A stretch of 64,000 bases of DNA from Streptomyces endophytica (GCF_026153355.1 NZ_CP110636.1:2294001-2358000), one strand, 5' to 3'; counted from the stretch's first letter, positions 1 to 9,178 are shown. The notes: generated by a model not told the origin, from the sequence alone. Made by a program: numbers and translations.

Positions 1-1316
1 GCGGGGTCGCCGTGCGGATAGACGACGACGCTGCCCAGACCCGGTTTGCCCCGCAGGCCGAAGGAGTTGGCGATCCACAGGTTGCCGCGCTGGTCGACGG
101 CGACGCCCTGCGGGCGGTCGAATCCGCCGTTCGCCCACCCCGTGGGGGGTGAGAGTGGGGTGCCGGTGGCCGAGTACTTCGTCATGGCGCCGGTGACGTA
201 GCTGGGTGCCCACACCGAACCGGCGTGGTCGACGGCGATGCCCCACGCTCCGCCGTTCATCCCCCCGCCGCTGAGGGGGCTGCCGAGGACCGGGTGGCCG
301 GTGGGGTCCAGGACGCTGACGTAGCGGCTGGCGGTGTGGGTGCCCGGCAGCCAGTTGTTGGTCGCCCAGGCGTTGCCGCGTGCGTCGAAGGCGATGCGGC
401 CGGGGGCGTACAGATCGGTGTCGGTGTAGCGCAGGGCCAGGAGCCAGCTTTCGGGGGGCGCGGTGAGCGCGGGGGTGTGGCCGCCGGTGGTGCGGGCCAG
501 GGCGTACAGGCCGGCGGTGGAGAGGGTCGGATGATGGGCCAGGGCCAGCAGGGCCTGCACCGTGTCCGTGGGGGCGGGGCCGCCGCGGGGTGTGGCCAGG
601 CGCAGCAGTCGCGCGCACCGCGGGCCGTCCGTCGTGCATGCGGAGACGAGGTCGGCCAGGGTGCCGAGCGTGGCCAGGGTTTCGTTGCGGGCACCGTTGG
701 CGGCGCCGGTGACCACCCGGCCGGCTTTTCCGGTCGTCGGGTCGGCGAGGTTGAAGGAGGTCGCCGCGGCGTTCTCCAGCCCCGGGGCGGGCCCGGCCAC
801 CTGGCGGCCGCTGTCGAACTGCGCCAGCGCGTAGGTGGCCGCCACGGTGGTGAGTTCATCGACCGTCACCCGGTCCAGGGTCCGCGGCCGGACGGCGCCA
901 CCGGACCCGACCCCGACCACCGCCCGCAGCCGCAGCCTGCGCCCGCTGGTGGCCTCCACGTACAGGACCCCGCCGGCGGGCCGGGCGTACCGGATCCGGA
1001 AGGCCCCGGCCGCGTCGGTGCGGGCCCGGCCCAGCTCCCTGCTGCCCTCTTGCGAGCCCGCCCACAACCGCACCGACACCCCGCGCAGCGGCTGTCCCGC
1101 GCCGGTCACCGCGCCGTGCACCGTGCCGCCCGACGGCGTGACCGGCCGTGCGCCTGACGGGCCGGCGGCCAGTGCCAGCGTGACCGCCGCCGACGCCGCG
1201 GCGAGGGTGGCGCCGGCCGCCGGCACCGGCCGGGCCCAGCGCGGCCGGCGGCGCCGGGCGGGGCGCCGGAAGGCGTGCCGGCGGAAAGCGTGCCGGCGTA
1301 CGGCGGGTCCGGTCAT
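1..1316 (-). CDS. Secreted NHL-repeat (streptogramin-lyase-like) protein, cut by left edge
   Basis: Open from an ATG at 1316 to the window edge (about 438 residues seen, C-terminus missing). The N-terminus is very arginine-rich (RRHAFRRHAFRRPARRRR) followed by an alanine-rich hydrophobic stretch, which fits a secreted protein, possibly Tat-type. Residues about 60-130 look like a carboxypeptidase-regulatory-like Ig fold (GVSVRLWAG, AGAFRIRYARPAGGVLYVE). After a helical region, NHL-type beta-propeller blades start near residue 320 (GRIAFDARGNAWATNNW, WGIAVDHAGSVWAPSY, PQGVAVDQRGNLWIANS). Such propellers bind ligands or form a lyase-like fold; no substrate can be assigned. The adjacent upstream gene on the same strand is a separate small protein. 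Confidence 0.8.
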   Translation of the reverse strand, partial: MTGPAVRRHAFRRHAFRRPARRRRPRWARPVPAAGATLAAASAAVTLALAAGPSGARPVTPSGGTVHGAVTGAGQPLRGVSVRLWAGSQEGSRELGRARTDAAGAFRIRYARPAGGVLYVEATSGRRLRLRAVVGVGSGGAVRPRTLDRVTVDELTTVAATYALAQFDSGRQVAGPAPGLENAAATSFNLADPTTGKAGRVVTGAANGARNETLATLGTLADLVSACTTDGPRCARLLRLATPRGGPAPTDTVQALLALAHHPTLSTAGLYALARTTGGHTPALTAPPESWLLALRYTDTDLYAPGRIAFDARGNAWATNNWLPGTHTASRYVSVLDPTGHPVLGSPLSGGGMNGGAWGIAVDHAGSVWAPSYVTGAMTKYSATGTPLSPPTGWANGGFDRPQGVAVDQRGNLWIANSFGLRGKPGLGSVVVYPHGDP

Positions 1317-1478
1317 GGCGTCACAAGCCTTTCCACGAGGCGCAGCAGGGCCGGCCGGGCACGGATGTCACCGCTGAACGGGGCGGGTGCTGCGCATACC
1401 GGATCCACCACGTCCAGGCGTCCGGAACGCCACGCGTGCTGCGCCGTCGGGACGGACGCCGGCCCCGGGCGGGCCGGC

Positions 1479-1961
1479 TCATCCTTCCGGTCGGCCCGGG
1501 GCACCGCCCGCACCCCTGTCGGTCTCCGGCGTGCGGAGGGTGAACCAGCCGATCCTCGACGCGCCGGACAGCCAGATCGCGCCCAGGTACAGGCCCGGCT
1601 CCACCTGGCGGATCTCATCGCGTACCTCGCGCGCGACCAAGGACGTGCGCGAGTAGTCGATGACGATGCACTCCCGCTCGTCCAGCAGGCTCGGGCCCGG
1701 AGCCACCCTGGCCAGCACCGCCAACGTGTCGAACGGCCCGAGCCGGTTGCTCAGGTAGCCGCCCTCCGGGCTGAACACCTTTCCCCGCCACACGGCCAGC
1801 CGCACCAGTGCCGCGATCGGCTGCACCAGGCTGGTACCGGCCCCCAGGATCGCGGTGCCCTCCATCGGACCGCGGGGCACCTCACCGGCCGGAGCGGCCC
1901 GGAACACCTCTTCCAGCCGGCCGTCATCAGCCGCCAGCAGAACACTCTCGGTCAATGGCAC
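1479..1961 (-). CDS. Conserved hypothetical protein, about 160 aa
   Basis: The start chosen is GTG at 1961 because a clear GGAGG lies six bases before it; the frame stays open to 2018, but that part has no supporting signal. The protein has the features of a family I recognise from actinobacteria but cannot name: an N-terminal 'EVFRAAPAGEVPRGPMEGTA' stretch, a central VWRGKVF, and a C-terminal core ECIVIDYSRTSLVAREVRDE followed by VEPGLYLGAIW. No signal peptide or catalytic motif is obvious. It is co-oriented with the downstream NHL protein (162-bp gap), so co-transcription is possible. Confidence 0.72.
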   Translation of the reverse strand: MPLTESVLLAADDGRLEEVFRAAPAGEVPRGPMEGTAILGAGTSLVQPIAALVRLAVWRGKVFSPEGGYLSNRLGPFDTLAVLARVAPGPSLLDERECIVIDYSRTSLVAREVRDEIRQVEPGLYLGAIWLSGASRIGWFTLRTPETDRGAGGAPGRPEG

Positions 1962-2304
1962 AGTCAGCCTCCAGCAGTCGTCACCGGCCCTCCGCGGTCC
2001 TCCCGGCGCCTGCCGCACCTCGGCGGGACCGGATCGGGAGGACCACCGCCGCGGCCCGGCCCGAGCCCGCGCAAGCGGTCAGCTTCACCATGGACGCCCC
2101 CGCACCGCGCCACCACCCTGATACGGCCGATCAGCGACCGGGGCCGGCGGAACCGTTCCGCAGCGACCCGTCCGGCCCCCGTGGATTCGCCGGGCCGTCC
2201 CGGAGCGGACAGCCTGGGGACGTCGAGGTGACGTCGGCATGCGGCCGGTATGCCGGTGCTCGTACGGCGGACGGGCGGAGCGGGGAGAGGCCAGGCCGGT
2301 GCGG
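1962..2304. other. Divergent intergenic region
   Basis: About 340 bp between the leftward small protein and the rightward phosphatase. It should contain both promoters, but I see no motif clear enough to place one. The short frames here do not look protein-like. Confidence 0.5.
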
Positions 2305-3448
2305 ATGCTGCAGGGCGACGGGCCCTCCACGGGCGACGGGGAGCGCCGGGCGCGCCGGGCGCGGATGTCCCCGGTGGGCCGGAGCCTGGCCTGCTGGCTC
2401 CCCGCCGTCCTCATCATCGGCGGCCTCGCGTTCGACATGGCGACGCCGCCCAGCTATACCGCCGCCCCTTTCTTCTCCGCCGCCCCGCTGGTGGCGGCGC
2501 CGCTCTTCTCGCTGCCCGCCACCGCCCTCACCGCCCTGGCCGCCATGGCGGGTGAGTCCATGGTGGTGACGTACCGCAGCGCCGCCCAGGACACCCACGA
2601 GTCGGTGACCGAGATCGCGACCGTCTTCGTGGTCGCCCTGCTGGCGCTCGCCATCAACCGCGTCGTCCGGATCTCCGACGCCCACCTGGCGTCCGTACGG
2701 GACGTCTCGGAGGCCGCGCAGCGGGCCGTCCTGCCGGCGCCGCCCGAGCGGCTCGGCGGGCTCGCGGTCGCCGCCCGGTACGTGGGCGCACGGGCGGACG
2801 CCCGGATCGGCGGCGACTTCTACGCCGTGCAGGACACCCGCGCACGGCGTACGGCTGATCGTCGGCGACGTCCGCGGCAAGGGCCTGGAGGCGGTGGAGG
2901 CCGCCGTGGTCGTCATCGGCGCCTTCCGGGAGGCGGCGGAACAGGAGGCCACCCTGGAGGCGGTGGCCGGCCGGCTGGAGCGGGCACTGCAACGGGAGGG
3001 CGGGCGGCGCGCGGGGCTCGACCGGTACGAGGGGTTCACCACTGCGGTCCTGGCCGAGATCCCGGCCGGCGGGCGGTCGGTGCTGCGGGTCCTCAACCGC
3101 GGCCATCCGGCGCCCCTGTTGCTGGGCCCGGACGGCGGGCTGTGCGAGCTGACGCCCGCCGCGCCGGCGCTGCCGCTGGGGATGAGCGAGGTGGCGGGCT
3201 GGCCGGACCGTTCCGACGAGTCGTTCTTCCCGGCCGGCGCGCTGCTCCTCTTCTTCACCGACGGGGTGACCGAGGCCCGCGACCTGCGCGGCCGCTTCTA
3301 CGACCCCGCGGACAAGCTCCGCGGCCGGCACTTCCCGGGCCCCGGCAGCCTCCTGGACGCCCTCATCGAGGACGTCGCCCGGCACACCGGCGGGGCCCCG
3401 GCGGACGACATGGCCCTGCTGGCGCTGCAGCGGCCGATGGGGGAGTGA
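2305..3448 (+). pseudogene. PP2C (SpoIIE-type) serine phosphatase with N-terminal membrane domain, frameshifted
   Basis: The first frame gives an N-terminal membrane module (ACWLPAVLIIGGLAFDMATP, then FVVALLALAINRVVR) and the start of a PP2C domain (AQRAVLPAPPERLGGLAV, ARIGGDFYAVQDT). At about 2838-2845 an extra base (or two missing) moves the reading to a second frame, which continues without loss as VRLIVGDVRGKGLEAVEAAV, NRGHPAPLL, FFTDGVTEARD and ADDMALLALQRP to the stop at 3448. The metal-binding aspartates of the family (GGDF, GDVRGKG, DGVTEA, DDM) are all present when both frames are joined. The family removes phosphate from anti-anti-sigma-type partners. The start at 2305 is a guess; 2239 and 2365 are alternatives. 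The break could be a sequencing indel. Confidence 0.85.
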
Positions 3449-3550
3449 GAGCGCGGCGACCCGCGGGGGTACGCGCAAGGCCGCCGGCCCGGCGCGCTCC
3501 AGCGGGCCGACGCTCTGACAAGGGATTGCCGGAGGGCTGTCAGGGGCCCA

Positions 3551-4870
3551 CTACAGCGGGCGGAAGCTCTGTCCGTGCGGGCCGGTGAGCGCGACCGGGT
3601 GCCCGTCCAGGGCGAGGGTCAGCTGCAGCGGGTCGTCCGGGCGCGGGGTGCGGTGCGCGGGCAGGGGGAGCCACGGCAGCACGGAGTGGTGCTCCTGGGA
3701 GACCCAGTGCCCGCCGCCCTCCCGCCCGTCGAGGACCGACCGTACGAGCCGGGCGAACTCCTCGCGCCGGGCGAGCGGCAGATAGCTCAGCACGGAGGTG
3801 TGGAACACGACCAGCGTCGCCCCGGCCGGTGCCTCGGCCGCCAGCGCGGGCAGTTCGTCGATCAGGTCCCCGCGGACGATCCGCGGCCGCGGCACCGCCC
3901 GTACCGCGTCGACGGCCGCGGACAGCCGGTCCGCCCGCGCCTCGTCGCCGGGCCAGACGAGCGACCGCAGCCAGCGCAGGTCGTCCGGCTCGGCGACCGG
4001 GTCGAGCGGTGCGAGATCGATCCCGGCCCGCCAGACGACCTCGGGGAGACGGGCGGGGACGTGCGGTCCCTGCCCTGCCGGCGCCGGTGCCTGCACCTGA
4101 CAGGGGAAGACCACGGGGCTGTCGGGTGCGCCCACTTCGACGAACGGGGCGTGCGCTCCGGCGTCGACGACCCGGTGGTGGGCTCCCGTTCCGCGCCCGC
4201 CCGGGTGGCCGGGACCCGGCGCGCCCGCGTCCCCGTATCCGTGCCCGTCTTCGTACCCGTAGCCGTCTTCGGATCCGTATGCATACGTGTACCGATAGCG
4301 GTCCGGGTGCAGACACAGCCCGGCCGAGGTGCCGACCTCCAGCAGGGCCAGCGGCTGGGGCAGCCGGGCGAGCAGCGGCAGCAGGGTGGCGCAGCGGGCC
4401 GGTTCGTTGGTCTGGGTGCCGCGGCGCATGATGACGTCCCGCACCTGGTCCCAGTGCCGGATCGTCCATTCGCGCCAGCGGCCGTACGCCGCCGCGCCGC
4501 GCGGGCCCTGCTCCGCGTGCGGGCCGTCGAGATGGCGGACGGCGGCGAGCAGGAGCTGGGGCTGCTGCTTGTTGCCGGGCGGCAGCGACCCCGCCAGCAG
4601 CTCGCACAACTCCTGGTCCTGGCCGATCCGTGCGCTCAACTCCTCGTGGGCGTCGGACCGCCCGCGCGCCTCACGCCAGGAGAACTCCTGGTACCGCCGC
4701 GCCACGTCCTGGGCGCTTCCGGTCGTGCCACCGCGGTGGCCGGGACGGCCGTGGCGGCCGGGACCGGTGTTGCGGAGGCGTTCGGCGGGTCCGGGGCTCT
4801 CGGCGTATCCGGGACTTTCGGAGTGTCCGGGGCGCTCGGAGTGTCCAGGGCGCTCGGCGTTGACGACCAT
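3551..4870 (-). CDS. DUF2332-family protein with N-terminal hexapeptide repeats
   Basis: A 439-residue protein of the DUF2332 family, common in actinobacteria and without known function. Typical blocks are visible: RRYQEFSWREARGRSDAHEE near the start of the domain, LLEVGTSAGLCLHPDRYRY, VVWRAGIDLAPLDP, RWLRSLVWPGDEARADRL, and near the C-terminus ATLVVFHTSVLSYLPLARR and HWVSQEHHSVLPW. Two oddities: residues 5-30 are four near-copies of a hexapeptide (HSERPG/HSESPG/YAESPG), and after the HPDRYRY block there is a tyrosine/glycine-rich insert (about residues 190-225). The gene is convergent with the phosphatase to its left and divergent from the riboswitch-led peptidase. Confidence 0.85.
   Translation of the reverse strand: MVVNAERPGHSERPGHSESPGYAESPGPAERLRNTGPGRHGRPGHRGGTTGSAQDVARRYQEFSWREARGRSDAHEELSARIGQDQELCELLAGSLPPGNKQQPQLLLAAVRHLDGPHAEQGPRGAAAYGRWREWTIRHWDQVRDVIMRRGTQTNEPARCATLLPLLARLPQPLALLEVGTSAGLCLHPDRYRYTYAYGSEDGYGYEDGHGYGDAGAPGPGHPGGRGTGAHHRVVDAGAHAPFVEVGAPDSPVVFPCQVQAPAPAGQGPHVPARLPEVVWRAGIDLAPLDPVAEPDDLRWLRSLVWPGDEARADRLSAAVDAVRAVPRPRIVRGDLIDELPALAAEAPAGATLVVFHTSVLSYLPLARREEFARLVRSVLDGREGGGHWVSQEHHSVLPWLPLPAHRTPRPDDPLQLTLALDGHPVALTGPHGQSFRPL
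4793..4864. repeat. 18-bp tandem repeat, four units, inside the DUF2332 gene
   Basis: Units start at 4793, 4811, 4829 and 4847, with a core resembling GGGGCGCTCGGAGTGTCC. They encode the [HYP][SA]E[RS]PG hexapeptides at the N-terminus of the DUF2332 protein. Confidence 0.9.
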
Positions 4871-5185
4871 GATCCGACGTTACTGTCTTCACGTTCCGTA
4901 AGGGGCAGGCACCCCTCCGCATAACAACTGACGCACAATCACCGAGAGATCGTTTAGGCGCGGCACGGGGTGGTGCGGCCAACTCGCCCGATTTATGGCC
5001 ATGGTGACCGGAAAAGACCACGCCAAAGCTGGTGCGCGAGGCATATGGATTCCCGGGAAGGCTTGGAAAACCGCTGCGATCTCTATTACTGTCCGATAAC
5101 GCAGCGCGGTCGTCCCAGCCGCCGCAAGAGGCGGCACCGCGCGCCGACGCCGAATCCCGCACGCGCTTTTCACGCATCTCCAGCA
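4871..5185. other. Leader/intergenic region before the c-di-AMP riboswitch
   Basis: About 315 bp between the DUF2332 start and the riboswitch; it must contain the peptidase promoter. A TTGGAA near 5063 followed by TATTAC near 5084 is suggestive, but the 15-base spacing is poor. No gene is supported here. Confidence 0.4.
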
Positions 5186-5318
5186 TCTCGAACTGCACCA
5201 AGGGAACCGGGGAACCACCACCTTGGGGTGAATCGGACGCCTTCGCCAGAGGGTGCCCGTAGGAGACCTTCCTGCTCCGAACCCGTCAGCTAACCCGGTA
5301 GGCGAGAAGGAAGGAAAG
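5186..5318 (+). promoter_or_regulatory. c-di-AMP riboswitch (ydaO/yuaA type)
   Basis: The stretch contains the hallmark blocks of this class in order: GGGAACCGGGGAACCACC, CTTGGGGTGAATCGG, GAGGGTGCCCGTAGGAGACC, then CCGAACCCGTCAGCTAACCC followed by GGTAGGCGAGAAGGAAGGA. The element ends at the start region of the M23 peptidase gene, the usual target of this riboswitch in Streptomyces, where c-di-AMP binding turns expression of cell-wall hydrolases off. Confidence 0.95.
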
Positions 5319-5320
5319 GA

Positions 5321-6568
5321 GTGCGCCCCCGTGGCGTCCAACAGGCCCCTCCCGAGGCTCCGTCCACCTACGAGTCCGACGACCGGGGCCCGGGTGCCCC
5401 GTACGCGTCGGGCGCCCCCCACGCCTTCGCGGCTTCCGGCGACCCCGCTTTCGTCACTGACCCCGCTTTCGTCACCGACACCCGTTTCGCGACGGCCGAC
5501 AGGACGAAGGGTGACGCCGACGGCCAGTGGGAGGAATGGAACCCCACCGAGGAGTCCGTCCGTCCGGTCCGCGGCAAGCACCGGGTGGCCAAGCAGCGCG
5601 GCGGTGGACTCGCCCGTGGCGGCACGGTCCTGGGCGTCGGCGTCATCGCGGCGGTCGGGGCGGGCGGGATGGCCACGGCCGAGGGCCGGCCGCCGGTGCC
5701 GATCTCGATGCCCGACCTCGGCGGAGTGGCCGACGCGGTCGCCGACCACCTCCCGGACGCCGCCTCCCTGCCCGGCGTCGGCGACCTGATATCCGACGGC
5801 GGTTCGCACGACGACGGCGGCGCGCACACCGCTTCCGCCGCCACCTCCGCCGACCCGCTCACCGGCCCGGGCAGGGACACGGACGCGGGATCGAGCACGG
5901 GCACGGACGCGGGCTCCGGCGCGAACGCCGGCGAGGCGCTGCGCAGCCGCATCCTCCAGCAGGCCGACACCCAGCAGGGCGCCGCCGAACAGGAGGCCCG
6001 CGAGGCCGCCGAGCAGGCCGCGATCAAGCAGGCCGCGACGGACGCCGCCGCGGACCTGAAGTCCGCCGAGAAGGCCGCGGCCGCCAAGAAGGAGGCGGCG
6101 GCCGAGGCCCGGCGCAAGGCCGAGGAGGAGGCCCGCCAGAAGGCGGAGGCCGAACGCCTCGCGAAACTGGCGCAGAGCTTCATCACCCCGGTCTCCTCGT
6201 ACACCCTCACCGCGGGCTTCGGGCAGGCCGGTGACCGCTGGGTCGCGGACCACACCGGCCAGGACTTCGCCGCCCCGACCGGCACGCCCGTGAGGGCGGT
6301 GCACTCCGGCACCATCACCCAGGCCGGCTGGGCCGGTTCGTACGGCTACCGCATCGTCCTGACCCTCGACGACGGCACCGAGCTCTGGTTCTGCCACCTG
6401 TCCTCGATGGTCAAGACCTCGGGCAAGGTCAGCACCGGCGACGTCATCGGCCGGGTCGGCGCCACGGGCAACGTCACCGGCCCCCACCTCCACCTGGAGG
6501 TGCGTCCCGGCGCCGGCGACCCGATAGACCCGATGCCCTGGCTGCGCGACCACGGCGTCAACGTCTGA
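5321..6568 (+). CDS. Cell-wall peptidase, M23 (LytM) family, riboswitch-controlled
   Basis: Predicted secreted or membrane-anchored zinc endopeptidase that cuts peptidoglycan cross-links. An internal hydrophobic segment (GTVLGVGVIAAVGAGGMA, about residues 100-118) would act as signal anchor. An alanine/lysine/glutamate-rich coiled coil (about 220-285) follows, then the M23 domain (from about 290) with zinc ligands in HTGQDFAAP and HLHLEVRPG and a GYRIVLTLDDGTELWFCHLS core. The GTG at 5321 gives the long frame, but GTG 5331 lies nine bases after AAGGAAAGGAG and would start MASNRP in another frame, joining the long frame only if one base is missing near 5345-5355. The N-terminal ten residues are therefore uncertain. 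Confidence 0.9.
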   Translation: MRPRGVQQAPPEAPSTYESDDRGPGAPYASGAPHAFAASGDPAFVTDPAFVTDTRFATADRTKGDADGQWEEWNPTEESVRPVRGKHRVAKQRGGGLARGGTVLGVGVIAAVGAGGMATAEGRPPVPISMPDLGGVADAVADHLPDAASLPGVGDLISDGGSHDDGGAHTASAATSADPLTGPGRDTDAGSSTGTDAGSGANAGEALRSRILQQADTQQGAAEQEAREAAEQAAIKQAATDAAADLKSAEKAAAAKKEAAAEARRKAEEEARQKAEAERLAKLAQSFITPVSSYTLTAGFGQAGDRWVADHTGQDFAAPTGTPVRAVHSGTITQAGWAGSYGYRIVLTLDDGTELWFCHLSSMVKTSGKVSTGDVIGRVGATGNVTGPHLHLEVRPGAGDPIDPMPWLRDHGVNV

Positions 6569-6635
6569 ACACCTGACGGGCGAGGCGGGGCGGGGCGGGA
6601 CGGGCGGCCACGGTGCGACGGTGGCCGCCGTCCGC

Positions 6636-6720
6636 GGAACAGGAATGTCCGCGGAACGGGGATGCCCGAGAAAAGGGGATGTCCGAGTAACGAACATGCC
6701 CGAGAAACGGGGATGCCCGA
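6636..6720. repeat. 17-bp tandem repeat, five units
   Basis: Units at 6636, 6653, 6670, 6687 and 6704 share the form GGAACGGGGATGCCCGA; a sixth, degenerate unit follows at 6721. The array is non-coding and lies between the peptidase stop and the aldo/keto reductase start. Confidence 0.92.
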
Positions 6721-6778
6721 GGACCGGGAACAACTCCGTCAGCGGGAATAACCACCCGCCCCGCGACGCTGCCCCACC

Positions 6779-7718
6779 ATGAGCGCGACAAGCAACAATT
6801 CCCGCACCCCAGGGCCCTGGGCTCGCTGTCCGTCTCCCCCTCTCCCTCGGGGGCAACGTCTTCGGCTGGACCGCCGACGAGGCCGAGTCGTTCGCCGTAC
6901 TCGACGCGTACGTGGCGGGCGGCGGCAACTTCATCGACACCGCCGACGTGTACTCGGCCTGGGTGCCGGGCAACAAGGGCGGCGAATCCGAGACGGTCCT
7001 CGGCAACTGGCTGGCCTCCCGCGGCCATCGCGACGACATCGTCATCGCCACCAAGGTCGGCGCGCACCCCGACTACAAGGGGCTGTCCGCCGCCACCATC
7101 AAGTCCGCGGTCGAGGAGTCCCTCACCCGTCTCCGCACGGATTACATCGACCTCTACTACACCCACTACGACGACGAGTCGGTCGAGGTCGGCGAGTTCC
7201 TGACCGCCCTGGACGACCTCGTCCGGGCCGGCAAGGTCCGGGAGATCGGCGCCTCCAACATCTCCGCGCAGCGCCTCGCGGAGTCCCTCGCCTTCTCCGA
7301 CCGCGAGGGCGTGGCCCGGTACGTGGCCCTGCAGCCGCACTACAACCTGGTCTCCCGCGACACGTACGAGGGCGAACTCGCCGATGTGGCCGCCCGCAAC
7401 GGCGTGTCCGCGGTGCCGTACTACGCCCTGGCCTCCGGCTTCCTGACCGGCAAGTACCGGCCGGGTGCCGCGGTCGACAGCGCCCGGTCCGGGAAGGCCG
7501 CGCAGTACCTGTCCACCGACCGCGGCCCCCGCGTCCTGGAGGCCCTCGACACGGTCGCCGCCGCCCATGGCGCCGAGCTCGCCACTGTCGCGCTGGCCTG
7601 GCTCGCCGCCCAGCCGACGGTCGCCGCCCCGATCGCCAGCGCCCGCACGACCGGCCAGCTCGCCCCCCTCCTGGCCGTCACCGAGCTGACCCTCACCGCC
7701 CCGAACTCACCCTCCTGA
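6779..7718 (+). pseudogene. Aldo/keto reductase, one frameshift near the N-terminus
   Basis: NADPH-dependent oxidoreductase of the AKR superfamily (TIM barrel). The ATG at 6779 starts MSATSNNSRT, but the conserved body (LSLGGNVFGWTADEAESFAV, GGGNFIDTADVYSAW, FLTALDDLVRAGKVREIGAS, YALASGFLTGKYRPG) is in the +1 frame, which has a stop at 6780 and no good start of its own before residue about 45. A one-base indel around 6805-6825 would restore a normal protein of about 313 residues. Catalytic Asp and Tyr (DTADVY), the Lys in VIATKVG and the His in YYTHYDD are visible. A strong terminator follows. Confidence 0.85.
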
Positions 7719-7758
7719 ACGAGGCGTCGGCGTAATCCGGGACACGGGCCCGCCGCAA

Positions 7759-7796
7759 AGGGAAGGAGCGGGGCCCCAGGGCTCCGCTCCTTCCCT
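7759..7796. terminator. Bidirectional terminator hairpin
   Basis: A perfect 13-bp stem (7759-7771 with 7784-7796) and 12-base loop lies between the convergent aldo/keto reductase and small membrane protein genes. Confidence 0.8.
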
Positions 7797-7821
7797 ACGC
7801 ACCGCAACGCCGCCGGGCGCC

Positions 7822-8124
7822 CTACCCCCGCCGGTCCACCACCGCCCAGGACGCCAGCGCCACCCCACCCGCCACCGCGAACACCGAAGGCCAGGCCCCG
7901 ATCTTCTTGGCCAACGGATGCGACCCCACGAACGCCGCCACATAGGCCCCACTCAACGCGGCCGCCGTCTTACCACCGGCCTTCCGCTGCCACTCCCGAG
8001 CCGCCACCGCACCCGCCGCAGCCAACGCCACACCCCCCAACGGCCGCTTCTTCGTCCACCGAGCCACCCCATAACCCCCGAGCAACCCACTCGCCGCCAC
8101 CACACTGCTCGGAACGCCGGTCAT
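7822..8124 (-). CDS. Small membrane protein, 100 aa
   Basis: The ATG at 8124 is preceded by GGAGTGGAG. The protein is alanine/glycine/valine-rich with two or three hydrophobic segments (SSVVAASGLLGGYGVARW, GGVALAAAGAVAAREW, PSVFAVAGGVALASWAVV) and short basic loops. I do not recognise a named family. It ends right before a bidirectional terminator and is transcribed divergently from the SRA-HNH gene. Confidence 0.7.
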   Translation of the reverse strand: MTGVPSSVVAASGLLGGYGVARWTKKRPLGGVALAAAGAVAAREWQRKAGGKTAAALSGAYVAAFVGSHPLAKKIGAWPSVFAVAGGVALASWAVVDRRG

Positions 8125-8248
8125 GCCCACTCCACTCCTCAGAAGAGACACCAGAGAAACCACAGAAGAGACAACTTCTGTGAGCCTACGCCCGGGATTC
8201 CCGCACCGGCCGATGACGTAGCGATCAAGCAGTTGGCAGTATGCGGGC

Positions 8249-9178
8249 ATGGCGAAGAAGAACGCGGCGAACCCCGTGAAGTTCGGGACCCCACCGGGCG
8301 TCGTTGAAGGTCAACACTTCACGAGTCATGCGGAGTTGCATGCGAAAGGCGTGCACCGGCAGAGCGGGTTGGGCATCTCCGGAACCGCTCATCAGGGCGT
8401 CGATTCCATCGTCCTTTCCGGCGGCTACCTCGACGACGAGTACGGGGAGTCCGAGATCACTTACACCGGCGAGGGCGGACGCGACCGCGCGACCCAGCGC
8501 ATGGTGGCCGATCAGACGATGGACTCGCGCGGTAACGCCGGATTGTTGCTGAACCAGGCGCTGGGGAATCCGGTACGCGTCATTCGCGGTCTGGACATCA
8601 AGCGGCAGAAGGCCACGGGTGGCTATGAGTACTGCGGCCTGTTCCGAGTCGCGGAGAGCTGGACCACGGTCGGTAAGGAAGGCTTCCGCATTTGCCAGTT
8701 CCGGCTCCTCAAGCTGGCACCCGGCGAATCGCCGAAGCCGCAGCCCGTGGCCCCGGACGGTGAGCAGACGACGGACCTGGAAGAGCAATTCCGCCGTACC
8801 GTCGCCTACGAACGACGCATACGTGACTCTGCCGTCGTACGCGCGGTCAAGCGGATGTATGACCACACCTGCCAGGCATGCGGACTGCGGCTGGTGGTGT
8901 CACCTGAGGGTGAGGCGATCAGCGAAGCCGCGCACATCCAGGCCCTGGGCAAGCCGCACAACGGGCCCGACACGGTGGAGAACGTGCTGTGCCTCTGTCC
9001 GAACTGCCACGCCCTCTTCGACCGGGGCGCCCTCCAGCTGACCGACGCCTATGAGGTGATCGACGGGCTGACGCAGAAGTTCGTGCGTGCGCTGACGCGG
9101 GTCAAGGAGCACCAGATACGGATCGACTGCATCCGTCAGCATCGGTCGCGTTGGGCGGACCGTCCGTACGGCGGCTAG
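8249..9178 (+). CDS. SRA(YDG)-HNH protein, probable modification-dependent restriction endonuclease
   Basis: Residues about 10-155 form an SRA/YDG domain (KFGTPPGVVEGQHFTSHAEL, GVHRQSGLGISG, DSIVLSGGYLDDEYGES, ITYTGEGGRD, GNPVRVIRG, YEYCGLFRV), a fold that flips out and reads modified cytosine. The C-terminus (about 200-290) is an HNH nuclease: CQACGL, EAAHIQALGKPHNGPDTVEN, LCLCPNCHALFDRGAL, with paired Cys-x-x-Cys zinc ligands and the catalytic His in EAAHI. Such fusions (type IV restriction) cut DNA with foreign methylation. There is no convincing ribosome binding site before the ATG. Codon choice is less GC-rich at third positions than in the neighbours, suggesting acquisition. No methylase is adjacent, as expected for type IV. 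Confidence 0.9.
   Translation: MAKKNAANPVKFGTPPGVVEGQHFTSHAELHAKGVHRQSGLGISGTAHQGVDSIVLSGGYLDDEYGESEITYTGEGGRDRATQRMVADQTMDSRGNAGLLLNQALGNPVRVIRGLDIKRQKATGGYEYCGLFRVAESWTTVGKEGFRICQFRLLKLAPGESPKPQPVAPDGEQTTDLEEQFRRTVAYERRIRDSAVVRAVKRMYDHTCQACGLRLVVSPEGEAISEAAHIQALGKPHNGPDTVENVLCLCPNCHALFDRGALQLTDAYEVIDGLTQKFVRALTRVKEHQIRIDCIRQHRSRWADRPYGG

Noticed and set aside
4970..5293. A 107-residue protein over the peptidase leader
   Set aside because: It covers the riboswitch, whose sequence constraint explains the region fully.
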